This document shows, one piece after another, positions 9,199 through 17,834 of a stretch of 64,000 nt of DNA. How positions within the stretch are numbered: position 1 is the first letter of the stretch; every line of letters begins with the position of its first letter. Made by a program: the position numbers and the translations under genes. Under the pieces are notes generated by a model. The model worked only from the letters and a program-made list of their open reading frames with translations, was not told where the DNA came from and did not search any database. The stretch spans positions 372,001 to 436,000 of the forward strand of contig NZ_JAAMPJ010000004.1 in the NCBI RefSeq assembly GCF_011067745.1. The letters run 5' to 3'. This DNA is from Lentzea alba (GTDB taxonomy: Bacteria; Actinomycetota; Actinomycetes; Mycobacteriales; Pseudonocardiaceae).

Positions 9199-9673
9199 CT
9201 CACCTGGTGTCGGCGATCCGGGCCTCGGTCGGAGGCTCGGCGTCGACGTCGGCTCGGTTCGAGTGGGAATTTCTCTCAGCGATCCAGGGGCGTTTTTGGC
9301 CACTCCGCTGGTTACTCTCCAGCGTGACGAGAAGCGCGGCTCGGACCTCACCGAGCTCGTACGTCTCGTGGCCGAACATGACGTCGTCGAGGTCGTGGTC
9401 GGTCTGCCCAAAACACTGGCTGGTCGGCACGGCCCGGCAGCGGATGCGGCTACCGCGTACGCTGCGGCCTTGGCCGAACGGATCGCCCCGGTGCCGGTCC
9501 GGCTCAGCGACGAACGACTGACGACCGTCGTGGTGAGCCGGGTGCTGGCGCAGCGCGGTGTGAAGGGCAAGAAGCAGCGTGCCGTGGTCGACCAGGCCGC
9601 CGCTGTCGAGATCCTGCAGTCTTGGCTGGACGCACGGGCACGGTCTGTGGCCGCCCGAAAGGACGAGGTGTGA
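9185..9673 (+). CDS. ruvX: Putative pre-16S rRNA nuclease / Holliday junction resolvase-like RuvX (YqgF)
   Basis: A 162-residue RNase H-fold protein of the YqgF/RuvX family, linked to 16S rRNA maturation. The first catalytic aspartate is in [18 protein letters not shown], followed by [10 protein letters not shown] and RLSDERLTT with the conserved acidic residue, and [15 protein letters not shown] at the end. No ATG or GTG lies in frame before the GVDVG motif, so the TTG at 9185 is the best start; it overlaps the end of alaS by 14 nt, giving tight operon coupling. Its TGA overlaps the mltG GTG (GTGA). Confidence 0.9.
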   Translation: MSSTDSPGVGDPGLGRRLGVDVGSVRVGISLSDPGAFLATPLVTLQRDEKRGSDLTELVRLVAEHDVVEVVVGLPKTLAGRHGPAADAATAYAAALAERIAPVPVRLSDERLTTVVVSRVLAQRGVKGKKQRAVVDQAAAVEILQSWLDARARSVAARKDEV

Positions 9674-10899
9674 GCGACGATCTCGGGTTGTTCACCGACC
9701 CCGATGTGGATGAACGACGTCCGCTCAAGCGCGAGCGTGAGCGTGACCGTGAGCGCGACAAGGCCCGCCGCAAGGCGAAGAAGCGCAAGAAGACCATCCT
9801 GTGGATGGTCGTCGCGCTGGTCCTCGCTGTGGGCATGGGCGGCGCCTACTACGGCTACAAGGAGCTGCGCGGCATCGGCTCCTACGACGACTTCACGGGC
9901 AGCGGCGAGACCGACACCATCGTCGAGGTCCAGGACGGCGACGTGGTCAGCAAGATCGCGTCGACCCTCTACGAGAACGGCGTCGTCGCCTCCGGGCGCG
10001 CCTTCATCGAGGCCAGCAAGACCGACACCCGCGTGACGTCGATCCAGCCGGGCTTCTACCTGATGAAGACGAAGATGTCGGGCCAGCTCGCCGTCGCCCG
10101 CATGATCGACCCGAAGACGAGGGTCCCGGCCGTGCAGATCGTCGGTGGCCTGAAGCTCACCGACATCCAGGCCAACGGCAAGACCGTGCCGGGCGTCTAC
10201 TCCCAGCTCGCCAAGGCGAGCTGCACGGAGAAGGACGGCCAGAAGACGTGCCTGTCCGCCGAGGAGATCAAGGCCGCGGCCGAGCAGACCGACCCGGTGG
10301 CCCTGGGCGTCCCGGACTGGGCGCTGGCCGACGTGAAGCGCGCCGATCCCGCTCACCGCCTCGAAGGCCTGATCATGCGCGGCGTCTACCAGGTCAAGCC
10401 GGGTGTCTCCGCGGTGGAGCTGATCCGCAGCGTCGTCGTCGCCTCGGCCCAGAAACTGCAGGGCGCCGGCATCCCCGGCGGCACCGTGAACACCGGCTTC
10501 CGCCCCTACGAGGTCCTGATCATGGCCTCGCTGATCGAGAAGGAAGCCATCGAGAAGGACTTCACCAAGGTCTCCCAGGTGATCTACAACCGCCTGAAGG
10601 AGCCCATGGCGCTGCAGTTCGACTCGACCATCAACTACCAGAACAACCAGCCGCACATCCGCACGTCCGACCAGGACCGCGAGGCACCCGGCCCGTACAA
10701 CAGCTACGTGAACCAGGGCCTGCCGCCGACCCCGATCGGCTCGCCGTCACAGCAGGCGATCGCGGCCGTGATGAAGCCCGAGGGTGGCGACATCATGTAC
10801 TTCGTGAAGTGCCAGGCGGACGGCACCACGTGCTTCTCGAAGAACATCGACGAGCACAACGCGCTGGTCGCGAAGGCTCAGAAGGACGGCGTCTACTAG
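9670..10899 (+). CDS. mltG: Endolytic murein transglycosylase MltG
   Basis: A 409-residue MltG/YceG protein that cleaves nascent glycan strands and so limits peptidoglycan chain length. A highly charged cytoplasmic N-terminus (RERERDRERDKARRKAKKRK) precedes one transmembrane helix (TILWMVVALVLAVGMGGAYY, about 45-64). The extracytoplasmic part has a LysM-like region and the YceG domain with the catalytic glutamate in MASLIEKEA, then VIYNRL, LQFDSTINYQ and a final GDIMYFV. The GTG at 9670 overlaps the ruvX stop and has GACGAGG upstream. The last base of its TAG is the first base of the aroE GTG. Confidence 0.95.
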   Translation: MSDDLGLFTDPDVDERRPLKRERERDRERDKARRKAKKRKKTILWMVVALVLAVGMGGAYYGYKELRGIGSYDDFTGSGETDTIVEVQDGDVVSKIASTLYENGVVASGRAFIEASKTDTRVTSIQPGFYLMKTKMSGQLAVARMIDPKTRVPAVQIVGGLKLTDIQANGKTVPGVYSQLAKASCTEKDGQKTCLSAEEIKAAAEQTDPVALGVPDWALADVKRADPAHRLEGLIMRGVYQVKPGVSAVELIRSVVVASAQKLQGAGIPGGTVNTGFRPYEVLIMASLIEKEAIEKDFTKVSQVIYNRLKEPMALQFDSTINYQNNQPHIRTSDQDREAPGPYNSYVNQGLPPTPIGSPSQQAIAAVMKPEGGDIMYFVKCQADGTTCFSKNIDEHNALVAKAQKDGVY

Positions 10900-11717
10900 T
10901 GCTTCGCGCGGCTGTGATCGGTTCGCCGATCAAGCACTCCCTTTCCCCTGTGCTGCACAACGCCGCGTACACCGCGCTGGGCCTCGACCTGGAGTACACG
11001 CGGCTGGAGTGCACCGAGTCCGAAGTGCCCGCTCTGGTCTCGTCGCTGGGCCCGGAGTGGGTAGGGCTGTCGTGCACGATGCCGACGAAACGCGCGGCGT
11101 TGGCCTTCGCGTCCTCGGTGACCGAGCGCGCCGCGGCCGTCGGTGCCGCGAACACGCTGGTGCGCACCGAATCGGGGTGGCACGCCGACTGCACCGATGT
11201 GGACGGCGTCGTGGGGGCGTTGCGGGAGAAGGGTTTCTCCGGCGGCTCGCGCGGCGTCGTGATCGGCGCGGGCGGCACGGCCACGGCCGTGCTGGCCGGG
11301 TTCGCCGAGATGGGCGTGTCGTCGGTTTCCCTGGTGGTGCGGGATCCTTCGCGTGCTTCCGAGGCTCTGGCCACCGCCGCCCGGGTCGGTGTCGCGGTCG
11401 ACGTACTGACACTGTCCTCTGTGGACCTCGGCGCGCTGGCCGCCGCGTCGGACGTGCTGGTGTCCACCGTCCCGGCCGAGGCGACGGTTCCGCTGGCTTT
11501 CGCGCTGGCTCAGGCGCCGTACGTGCTCGACGTGATCTACCACCCGTGGCCCACGCCGGTCGCTTCGGCGGTGGAGGCGTCCGGGGCTCGGTTGGCCACC
11601 GGGCTGGACATGTTGCTGCATCAGGCTTTCGGGCAGGTGGAGCAGTTCACCGGGAAGCCGGCGCCGCAGGAAGTGATGCGCTCGGCCTTGGCCGCCGAGC
11701 TGGCCACGCGCGCGTAG
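10899..11717 (+). CDS. aroE: Shikimate dehydrogenase
   Basis: A 272-residue shikimate dehydrogenase (3-dehydroshikimate + NADPH to shikimate). The substrate site is visible as GSPIKHSLSPVLHN, CTMPTK with the catalytic Lys, GAANTLV and the Asp of TDVDGVVGAL; the nucleotide-binding loop is GAGGTATAV. The GTG at 10899 shares one base with the mltG stop (TAGTG). It supplies the step before aroK, which lies 8.8 kb downstream with aroC, aroB and aroQ; the interval is filled by an accessory block, so the shikimate genes are split. Confidence 0.95.
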   Translation: MLRAAVIGSPIKHSLSPVLHNAAYTALGLDLEYTRLECTESEVPALVSSLGPEWVGLSCTMPTKRAALAFASSVTERAAAVGAANTLVRTESGWHADCTDVDGVVGALREKGFSGGSRGVVIGAGGTATAVLAGFAEMGVSSVSLVVRDPSRASEALATAARVGVAVDVLTLSSVDLGALAAASDVLVSTVPAEATVPLAFALAQAPYVLDVIYHPWPTPVASAVEASGARLATGLDMLLHQAFGQVEQFTGKPAPQEVMRSALAAELATRA

Positions 11718-11727
11718 GGACGACCGA

Positions 11728-12249
11728 GTGGAGATTCCCGGCCTCGGGCCCGTGAGCCGCGACGACGAGCCGGACTGCCTTGTCAGCGACCCTGTTCCGG
11801 TGCCGGTTTTCGGCGCCATTTTCTGTCCGTTCATCGTGGAGGGATACGAGGACGACCCGGACAAGGAGGACTTCCACGCCGTCATCCGCACCTTCCTGGC
11901 GCTGGACCGCACGGCCCTGCAGGACGCGGCCCCCGCTGTCTTCGAGTACTACCAGGACATCGCGGCCGAGTTCGCGGACGACGAGGACTTTCCGCAGATC
12001 GCCGGACCCGAACAGGTCTGGGACCACGTCTCGGTTGACCGGCACGACGTGACTGTGAGGCGACACAGCGGGGACGGGCTGGTTTACGTCTCCGTCGAGT
12101 GCGAGTGTTCGTGGGAAGAAGAGCACGGGTTGCAGGTCGTGTTTCGCGGCGGCGCGCGCGTGACCAAGGTCGGGCCGTACGACGGGCACCTCACCAATGC
12201 GTCGGCATACGCGCGCGACGACCTCGAGAACGTCGTCTACGTCCGCTAG
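11728..12249 (+). CDS. Hypothetical protein resembling DUF6985
   Basis: A 173-residue acidic soluble protein with no signal or membrane segment. The middle is rich in Asp/Glu and aromatic residues (FEYYQDIAAEFADDEDFPQI) and the C-terminal half has VSVECECSWEEEHGLQVVF and GARVTKVGPYDGHLT, resembling DUF6985-type proteins. Function unknown. The GTG start has AGGGA 7 nt upstream. It follows aroE by 10 bp and may be read through from that operon; its end overlaps the convergent lipoprotein gene by 4 bp. Confidence 0.55.
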   Translation: MEIPGLGPVSRDDEPDCLVSDPVPVPVFGAIFCPFIVEGYEDDPDKEDFHAVIRTFLALDRTALQDAAPAVFEYYQDIAAEFADDEDFPQIAGPEQVWDHVSVDRHDVTVRRHSGDGLVYVSVECECSWEEEHGLQVVFRGGARVTKVGPYDGHLTNASAYARDDLENVVYVR

Positions 12250-12653
12250 GGGCAGTCGACGTCCGCCACCTGCACGCCCTCCACCTTCGCCCGGCTCGCG
12301 ATCGCCGTGCAGTAGAGCTGGAACTGCGCCCACATCGACAGCGGCCCCATGTCCTGGGGCAGCAGGACGACGTTGGACACCGCGTAGATCCGCGAGGTCG
12401 TGGTGGGCACCTCGGTGTGCAGGCCGAGCTTCTTCTCCTCGTCGGTGAGGCCGGCCACCAGCAGGTCGATGGCCGTGACGGTTTCCACGTTGCCCGTGTA
12501 CGGGCGGGTGCGGCGCACCAGGCCGTCGCGCTCGGCCTTGACCAGGTAGACGGTCAGCTCGTGCGAGGAGACCGTCGGGGCCTCGGCGCCGGTCAGCACC
12601 GGGGTGGGCCGCACGCCGCAGGCCGTCAGCGTGACCAGGGTCGACAGGGTCAC
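12246..12653 (-). CDS. Small lipoprotein with GerMN-like domain, third gene of a two-component operon
   Basis: A 135-residue lipoprotein. The GTG at 12653 overlaps the histidine kinase TGA (GTGA); it gives a very short signal peptide ending in the lipobox LTAC (Cys12). No other start codon is in frame further upstream. The mature part has a GerMN-like pattern, HELTVYLVKAERDGLVRRTR then TAIDLLVAGLTDEEKKLGL, as in the lipoprotein LpqB encoded next to mtrAB. An RR-HK-lipoprotein order also recalls cseABC and mtrAB-lpqB, so this may be a surface accessory of the kinase. The GerMN call is by eye. Confidence 0.65.
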   Translation of the reverse strand: MTLSTLVTLTACGVRPTPVLTGAEAPTVSSHELTVYLVKAERDGLVRRTRPYTGNVETVTAIDLLVAGLTDEEKKLGLHTEVPTTTSRIYAVSNVVLLPQDMGPLSMWAQFQLYCTAIASRAKVEGVQVADVDCP

Positions 12654-13996
12654 CAGGGCAAGCGCAAGGTGAAGACCGCGCCGCCCGAGGGCGCGTTGGC
12701 CGCTTCGATGGTGCCGCCGTGCAGGCGGGCGTTCTCCCATGCGATCGCCAATCCCAGACCGCTGCCCTCGGAACGGGAGCGGGCCGTGTCTGCCTTGTAG
12801 AAACGGTCGAAGATGTGCGGCAGGGCATCGGGTGGGATGCCGGGGCCGTGGTCGGTCACCTCGATGACACCAGGTCTGACCGTGACCAGGACGGGGGCGC
12901 CGCCGTGCTTCAGGGCGTTGCCGACGAGGTTGGCCACGATGACGTCGAGACGGCGGCGGTCCACCCGGCCCATCACGCCGTCCGGCAGTTCGGTCTCCAC
13001 CGAGGACGTCCAGCCGCGGGCGGCCAGCGAGTCGCGGACGGCGGTGCCGATGTCCCACTCGTCGAGTTCGAGGAGGTTGCGGCCCTCGTCGAAGCGCGAG
13101 ATCTCCATCAGGTCGTTGACCAGACGGGTCAGCTTGCGCGTCTCGGTCGACACCAGGCGGGCCGCCACGGCGGTGTCCGGCGGCAGGGTGTCGGCGTCCT
13201 CGTCCAGGACGGCGGTCACCGCGCTCATGGCCGTCAGAGGGGTGCGGAGCTCGTGGGACACGTCGGCGACGAACCTGCGGGAGGCGGCCTGCGAGGCTTC
13301 CAGTTGCTCGGCCGCGCGGTTGAACGTGCGGGCCAGGTCGGAGAGTTCGTCGGAGCCCCGTTCGTCGACCCGCGTGTCCAGACGCCCGGAACCGAGCGCG
13401 CGCGCCGCGGCGCCCAGCCGGCGGACAGGGCGCAGGACGCCCCGCGCGGTGAAGAGGGCCAGGCCGAGGGCGAGCGGGATGACCAGGCTGACGCCGACCC
13501 ACGCGGCGGTCGAGAAGCTGTTGACGGCGGCTTGCGAGGCGTCCAGGGACTGCACCGACCACACCTCGACGCCGGTGAGAGAACCGTCGGCGCGCTGCAG
13601 CGGGATGCCGATGACCAGGTACGGATAGGCGAGATCGGTGCGACGCTGCCAGAGGACCGTCCTGCTCGACTTCAGCGACTCCCGCATCTCCGCGGGCATG
13701 GTCGAGAGCACGGGGCCGGTGCGGGAACGAAGGTCGCCGTAGGTCACGGTCGCGCCGCCGCGCAGGTACGCGGAGAAGTCGTCGAGGTCCTTCTGCGTGG
13801 GCGGCACGGTCAGCCGGGGCGCGTAGTCGCGGACGTCCTGGACCAGCGGGTTCATGAACCCGTTCTGCGCGTCCTCCAGGATCAGGTTCCGGGCCGTGGC
13901 GTAGGAGGCACCCGCCGCCGCCACCGCGCCCAGCAGGGTCAGCAGCAGGAACGCCGCCATCAGCCGAGGCTTCAGGCCTCGGAAGAGCGACCTCAT
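12650..13996 (-). CDS. Sensor histidine kinase (CseC/MtrB-like)
   Basis: A 448-residue membrane sensor kinase. Transmembrane helix 1 spans about residues 12-32, an extracytoplasmic sensor of about 125 residues follows, transmembrane helix 2 spans about 161-183, then HAMP (184-236), the HisKA site FVADVSHELRTPLTAM with phospho-acceptor His248, and the HATPase domain with NLVGNALKHGG, DHGPGIP and GSGLGLAI. The ATG at 13996 overlaps the TGA of the response regulator gene (ATGA). The architecture matches CseC-type kinases that sense cell-envelope stress, but the stimulus is not known here. Confidence 0.9.
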   Translation of the reverse strand: MRSLFRGLKPRLMAAFLLLTLLGAVAAAGASYATARNLILEDAQNGFMNPLVQDVRDYAPRLTVPPTQKDLDDFSAYLRGGATVTYGDLRSRTGPVLSTMPAEMRESLKSSRTVLWQRRTDLAYPYLVIGIPLQRADGSLTGVEVWSVQSLDASQAAVNSFSTAAWVGVSLVIPLALGLALFTARGVLRPVRRLGAAARALGSGRLDTRVDERGSDELSDLARTFNRAAEQLEASQAASRRFVADVSHELRTPLTAMSAVTAVLDEDADTLPPDTAVAARLVSTETRKLTRLVNDLMEISRFDEGRNLLELDEWDIGTAVRDSLAARGWTSSVETELPDGVMGRVDRRRLDVIVANLVGNALKHGGAPVLVTVRPGVIEVTDHGPGIPPDALPHIFDRFYKADTARSRSEGSGLGLAIAWENARLHGGTIEAANAPSGGAVFTLRLPW

Positions 13997-14667
13997 CGGG
14001 GGCCGAAGCGGTAACCGAAGCCGCGCACGGTGTGGACGTAGCCGGGTTCGGAGGGCACGTCCTCGATCTTGGCGCGCAGGCGTTGCACGCACGCGTCGAC
14101 CAGGCGCGAGTCGCCGAGGTAGTCGTGTTCCCAGACGGCCTCAAGGATCTGCTGGCGGGTCAGCACGCGGCCCGGTGTGCGGGACAGTTCCAGCAGCAGC
14201 TTCAGTTCGGTCGGTGTCAGCGCCACCTTCATGTCGTCCTTGAGCACCTGCAGGCCGGCGCGGTCGATCACCAGGGAGCCGTGCCGTTCCACGCTGGACG
14301 GTTCGGACACGGTCCGTCGCAGCACCGCGCGGATCCGGGCCTCCAGAACCCGCGGCTCGACGGGCTTCACCACGTAGTCGTCGGCGCCCGCCTCCAGGCC
14401 CGCGACGACGTCGAAGTCGTCACCGCGCGCGGTGAGCATGATGATCGGCACCTCGGCGTGGGAGCGCATGCGGCGGCACGTCTCGAAGCCGTCGATGCCG
14501 GGCAGCATGATGTCCAGCACGACGATGTCGGGGCGTGACTCGCGGAGCCTCTCGACGCCTTCCTCGCCTGTACCGGCTGCCCGGACGTCGTGTCCCTGGC
14601 GGCGCAACGCCAGTCCGAGTCCTTCACGCACAGAGGGGTCGTCCTCGACCAGCAAGACCATCGCCAC
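13993..14667 (-). CDS. OmpR/PhoB-family response regulator (CseB-like)
   Basis: A 224-residue response regulator with a receiver domain (acidic pocket EDD at 8-10, phospho-acceptor Asp52 in VVLDIMLPG, Lys101 in DDYVVKP) and a C-terminal winged helix ending in VHTVRGFGYRFGP. The segment LTARGDDFDVVAGLEAGADDYVVKPVEPRVLEAR is close to Streptomyces CseB. Start choice: the GTG at 14667 gives MAMVLLVEDD, and GATAAT ends 7 nt upstream, suggesting a leaderless transcript; ATGs at 14676 and 14661 are alternatives. It is transcribed with the kinase and lipoprotein genes and is divergent from the PAP2 gene. Confidence 0.85.
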   Translation of the reverse strand: MAMVLLVEDDPSVREGLGLALRRQGHDVRAAGTGEEGVERLRESRPDIVVLDIMLPGIDGFETCRRMRSHAEVPIIMLTARGDDFDVVAGLEAGADDYVVKPVEPRVLEARIRAVLRRTVSEPSSVERHGSLVIDRAGLQVLKDDMKVALTPTELKLLLELSRTPGRVLTRQQILEAVWEHDYLGDSRLVDACVQRLRAKIEDVPSEPGYVHTVRGFGYRFGPR

Positions 14668-14724
14668 GAGATCCATTATCGGTGGGTAACGGCACCTGTG
14701 CTGGTTCTGTAGCGGAACCATGAC

Positions 14725-15750
14725 ATGGCGCGCACGCTCCCGTTGATCGGCTCGCGGAGTCTCGATCGCATGGCCGGAAGCTTGCTGGGATTCCTCTTCA
14801 CGTACTTCGCGTTGGTGTGGACGTCGTTCGGGCAGAAGGCGGAGAACGCCGCGTTGCCCGAGTTGTCACTGCAACGCTCGTGGGCGTCCAACGTGGACAT
14901 GGCGATCATCGTCGCCGCGATCCTCGTGATCCTGATTGCGCGCAAGAAGGCGTTTCCGCCGTTGCTGGTGCTCGGCGGTTCGGTGTTGCTCGCGCAGATG
15001 CTGAAGCTCTACGTGCTCGTGCGGCCCGAACTCGACGAAGACGCCGTGTTGGTGCACAACAGCTTTCCGAGTGGACACACGACGGCCGCGGTGGCGTCGG
15101 TGATCGCGGTGACCATGGCGGTGCCGCGGCGGTTCGCACTTCTGGTCGCGGTGCCCGGGGCGATCGGGGCGGGTGCGGTGGCGGCGGAGACGGTGTCGCT
15201 CGGCTGGCACCGGTTCAGCGACACGCTCGGCGCGGCGTTGCTGGTCTCCACGCTCGCGTTTCTGGTGCTGCGCAAGTGGACCGCGGGGTTGGTGGTGCCG
15301 CCCGCGCTCGCGGTGGGCGGGGTCTGGCTGATGGTGATGTACCCGCAGGCCACGCCGTCGACCTTGGCCGGCGTCGTGACCGCGGGTGTCGTCCTGCACT
15401 TCGGATGGGCCGTGGGTGGTCCCCGTCTTCGGGGTGACGAGGACCGTCCACAGCCCGGTCACGACTCAGTCGTCGTGGTCGGTGGCGATCAGTTCGGCGA
15501 TGGCGTCCAGAGCAGCGTCCGCTCCGTCCCCGTCGGCGCTGAGCACCACCTCGTCACCGTGCATGGCACCCAGGGTCATGAGTCCCAGCACACTCGCCGC
15601 TTCAACGGCTTCGCCGTCGTCCTTGCGGATGGTGACCGTCACCGGCTGGTCGGCGGCGGCCTTCGCCAGCAGTGCGGCCGGTCGGGCGTGCAGTCCGACC
15701 TTGCTGGCCACGGTGACCCGTCGCTCGGCCATGATGGTTCCTCCCGGTAG
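14725..15750 (+). CDS. PAP2-superfamily membrane phosphatase with an odd C-terminal extension
   Basis: The first 235 residues are a PAP2 integral membrane phosphatase: KLYVLVRP (Lys94...Arg100-Pro101), PSGHTTA (115-121) and SLGWHRFSD (158-166) are the three catalytic motifs, with about six hydrophobic segments. Such enzymes dephosphorylate lipid phosphates such as phosphatidate or undecaprenyl diphosphate. After about 15430 the frame stays open for another 105 codons of low-complexity Gly/His/Gln/Arg sequence running antisense through the whole ptsH gene. That tail is probably not functional; a one-base shift would end the protein at 15437. The gene is divergent from the response regulator. 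Confidence 0.75.
   Translation: MARTLPLIGSRSLDRMAGSLLGFLFTYFALVWTSFGQKAENAALPELSLQRSWASNVDMAIIVAAILVILIARKKAFPPLLVLGGSVLLAQMLKLYVLVRPELDEDAVLVHNSFPSGHTTAAVASVIAVTMAVPRRFALLVAVPGAIGAGAVAAETVSLGWHRFSDTLGAALLVSTLAFLVLRKWTAGLVVPPALAVGGVWLMVMYPQATPSTLAGVVTAGVVLHFGWAVGGPRLRGDEDRPQPGHDSVVVVGGDQFGDGVQSSVRSVPVGAEHHLVTVHGTQGHESQHTRRFNGFAVVLADGDRHRLVGGGLRQQCGRSGVQSDLAGHGDPSLGHDGSSR
15466..15732 (-). CDS. ptsH: Phosphocarrier protein HPr
   Basis: An 88-residue HPr of the phosphotransferase system. The phosphorylated histidine is His15 in VGLHARPAA; Ser47 lies in AASVLGLMTLGA, the regulatory serine position of HPr. It carries phosphate from enzyme I to the IIA protein. GGGAGGAACC precedes the ATG. It lies 30 bp downstream of the IIC gene on the same strand and is probably cotranscribed with it. 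No enzyme I gene is in the window. The convergent PAP2 frame covers it entirely on the other strand. Confidence 0.95.
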   Translation of the reverse strand: MAERRVTVASKVGLHARPAALLAKAAADQPVTVTIRKDDGEAVEAASVLGLMTLGAMHGDEVVLSADGDGADAALDAIAELIATDHDD

Positions 15751-15762
15751 AGCTGGTGTTGC

Positions 15763-17055
15763 CTACTTGTCGGTCTTCGGCTCGCGGACGTCGGTGCGAG
15801 TGGTACCCGCATCCTCCCGCCCGCTGCCGACGACGCTCTCGTCGGCCTCGGGCGACTCGTCGTCCTCGCGACCCGGCGTCTTCAGGTTCCACTTGGTGAT
15901 GACGAAGCGGAACAGGAAGTAGTAGATCACCGCGTAGATCAGGCCGAGGATGATCAGCAGCCACGGCTTGGTGGCGATGTTCCAGTTCAGGATGAAGTCG
16001 ATCGCACCGGCCGAGAACGAGAAGCCGTCGTGGGCGCCCAGGGCGTTCGAGATCGCCAGCGACGTACCGGTCAGCAGCGCGTGGATCAGGTAGAGCGGCC
16101 ACGCCACGAACATGAACGCGAACTCCAGCGGCTCCGTCACACCGGTGATGAACGCGGTGAGCGCGGCGGAGCCCATGATGCCGCCGATGATCTTGCGCTG
16201 GCTGGGCTTCGCGGTGTGCACGATCGCGAGCGCCGCGGCCGGGAGCGCGAACATCAGGATCGGGAAGAAGCCGGTCTGGAACGTGCCGGCGGTCGGGTCG
16301 CCCGCGAGGAAGCGCGGGATGTCACCGGTCTTGTCGTTGTACTCGCCGAACTGGAACCACACGACGTTGTTCACGATGTGGTGCAGGCCGAGCGGGATCA
16401 GCAGGCGGTTGACGACACCGTAGATGAACGCACCGATGATCGTGCTGCCGGTGACCCACTCACCGATGGCGGTGAGGCCCGCGTCGAACCACGGGTAGAC
16501 GAGGCCGAGCAAGACGCCGAGGACCGTCATGACGCCGGCGACGATGATCGGCACGAACCGGCGGCCACCGAAGAACGCCAGGTACGTGGGCAGCTTGATG
16601 CGGTGGTACTTCTGCCACAGCAACGCCGTCAGGATGCCGACGACGATACCGCCGAGCACGCCGTAGTTGATCACTTCCGGCTTCGCGGCCGGGTCCGTCG
16701 GCTGGTCGAGGACCAGCGGCGACATGGCCTTGAAGACGCTCGTCAGCACGACGTAGCCGACGACGCCGGCGAGCGCCGTGGAACCGTCACCGCGCCGGGC
16801 GAACCCGACGGCGATGCCGACCGCGAACAGCAGGGCGAGGTTGCTGAACAACGCGTCGCCCGCCGCGCCGATCACCGCGGCGACCTCGTTCCAGCCGAGG
16901 CCGTCCTTGCCCAGCATGTCCGGCTGGCCGAAGCGGAGCAAAAGACCTGCCGCGGGCAGCACGGCGATCGGCAGCATGAGGCTGCGACCGAAGCGCTGCA
17001 ACGTGGCGAGGCCCTTGATCTGACGACCGCCCACATCTGCGGTGTTGGCGCTCAT
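15763..17055 (-). CDS. PTS permease IIC component, GlcNAc/glucose type
   Basis: A 430-residue integral membrane IIC transporter with about ten hydrophobic segments and the glucose-superfamily motif FITGVTEPLEFAF near residue 300; LHHIVNNVVWFQ and SNALGAHDGFSFSAG are typical of the N-acetylglucosamine branch (NagE2-like). It moves and phosphorylates sugar with the separate IIB and IIA proteins encoded 0.9 kb away. The C-terminal about 40 residues are a charged tail without a fused IIB domain. The ATG overlaps the stop of the DasR-like regulator (ATGA), with GGGAGG upstream. The linked dre site supports GlcNAc as substrate; glucose is an alternative. Confidence 0.85.
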   Translation of the reverse strand: MSANTADVGGRQIKGLATLQRFGRSLMLPIAVLPAAGLLLRFGQPDMLGKDGLGWNEVAAVIGAAGDALFSNLALLFAVGIAVGFARRGDGSTALAGVVGYVVLTSVFKAMSPLVLDQPTDPAAKPEVINYGVLGGIVVGILTALLWQKYHRIKLPTYLAFFGGRRFVPIIVAGVMTVLGVLLGLVYPWFDAGLTAIGEWVTGSTIIGAFIYGVVNRLLIPLGLHHIVNNVVWFQFGEYNDKTGDIPRFLAGDPTAGTFQTGFFPILMFALPAAALAIVHTAKPSQRKIIGGIMGSAALTAFITGVTEPLEFAFMFVAWPLYLIHALLTGTSLAISNALGAHDGFSFSAGAIDFILNWNIATKPWLLIILGLIYAVIYYFLFRFVITKWNLKTPGREDDESPEADESVVGSGREDAGTTRTDVREPKTDK

Positions 17056-17807
17056 CGGGTACCTCCCTTGGCGGAGTTCGGTCCGGAACCCGGGACGGTC
17101 CGGTCCAGTTGCATGGTCACCTGGTAGAGATCGCCCCGGTACCAGGAAGTAACGTCTTCACAAGGCCGCCCCTGCGCGCTGGCGACCCTTCGGAACACGA
17201 GCAGCGGACTGCCCTTTCGGACGTCGAGCGCCTTGGCCGTCTCGGCGTCGGCGGTCTCGGCCCACACGGTCTGCCGAGCTTCGTCGAGCTGCACCCCGTA
17301 CTTCGCCGCGAACAGCTCGTAGAGCGACCCGGAGAGGTCGCACCGGTCGAGCTCGGGCAGCAGGTGCGGGCTGTACCAGCCGGCCTCCAGGGCGAGTGGC
17401 GCCCCGTCGGCCCTGCGCAGCCGCACCACCCGGTACGCGTACTCGTCCGGATCGAGCCCCAGCGAGGCCTTCGAACCGGGAGCAGCCTGGCCGGAGCTGA
17501 TCACCTCGGTGCTGGGCTCGAGCCCGCGAGCCTTCATGTCCGAGGTGAACGAGGCCAGCAGGTGCTGCAGGTCGTAGCGCCGCCGTGCGGTGAACGTCCC
17601 ACGCCCCTTCGCCCTGGTGAGCAGGCCTTCGGCGACCAGTTGGCCGACGGCGGCCCGCACCGTGATGCGGGAGACCCCGTACCGCTCGGCGAGGTCGCGT
17701 TCGGACGGGATGGGTGAGCCCGGCGCGAGGTCCCGCTCGGCGAGCCGGCGCAGGATCTCGCGGAGCTGCGCGTGCTTGGGCTTGGGCCCGTCCACGATCT
17801 CGTGCAT
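17052..17807 (-). CDS. dasR: GntR/HutC-family regulator, DasR-like
   Basis: A 251-residue regulator with an N-terminal winged helix (residues about 10-75; PIPSERDLAERYGVSRITVR) and a C-terminal UTRA effector domain (about 95-240). In Streptomyces DasR, glucosamine-6-phosphate releases the protein from dre operators and derepresses GlcNAc/chitin use. The start is fixed by AGGAGGTGAGCGA before the ATG. It is coupled to the IIC gene, and a dre-like operator lies in its promoter, so it very likely represses itself, the IIC gene and the divergent IIB-IIA genes. Orthology to DasR is inferred from the operator and neighbours. Confidence 0.8.
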   Translation of the reverse strand: MHEIVDGPKPKHAQLREILRRLAERDLAPGSPIPSERDLAERYGVSRITVRAAVGQLVAEGLLTRAKGRGTFTARRRYDLQHLLASFTSDMKARGLEPSTEVISSGQAAPGSKASLGLDPDEYAYRVVRLRRADGAPLALEAGWYSPHLLPELDRCDLSGSLYELFAAKYGVQLDEARQTVWAETADAETAKALDVRKGSPLLVFRRVASAQGRPCEDVTSWYRGDLYQVTMQLDRTVPGSGPNSAKGGTR

Positions 17808-17834
17808 TCGCTCACCTCCTCGCTAGTGGTACTT

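Noticed and set aside
6115..10656. Very long open frame on the minus strand opposite alaS, ruvX and mltG
   Set aside because: It is the mirror of high-GC codon use on the plus strand; the translation is His/Gly/Arg/Leu-rich with no family resemblance, while the plus-strand genes are certain.
14661..14676. ATG at 14676 or 14661 as the response regulator start
   Set aside because: Neither has a Shine-Dalgarno; the GTG at 14667 gives the CseB-like N-terminus and sits 7 nt after GATAAT, fitting a leaderless start. The choice remains uncertain.
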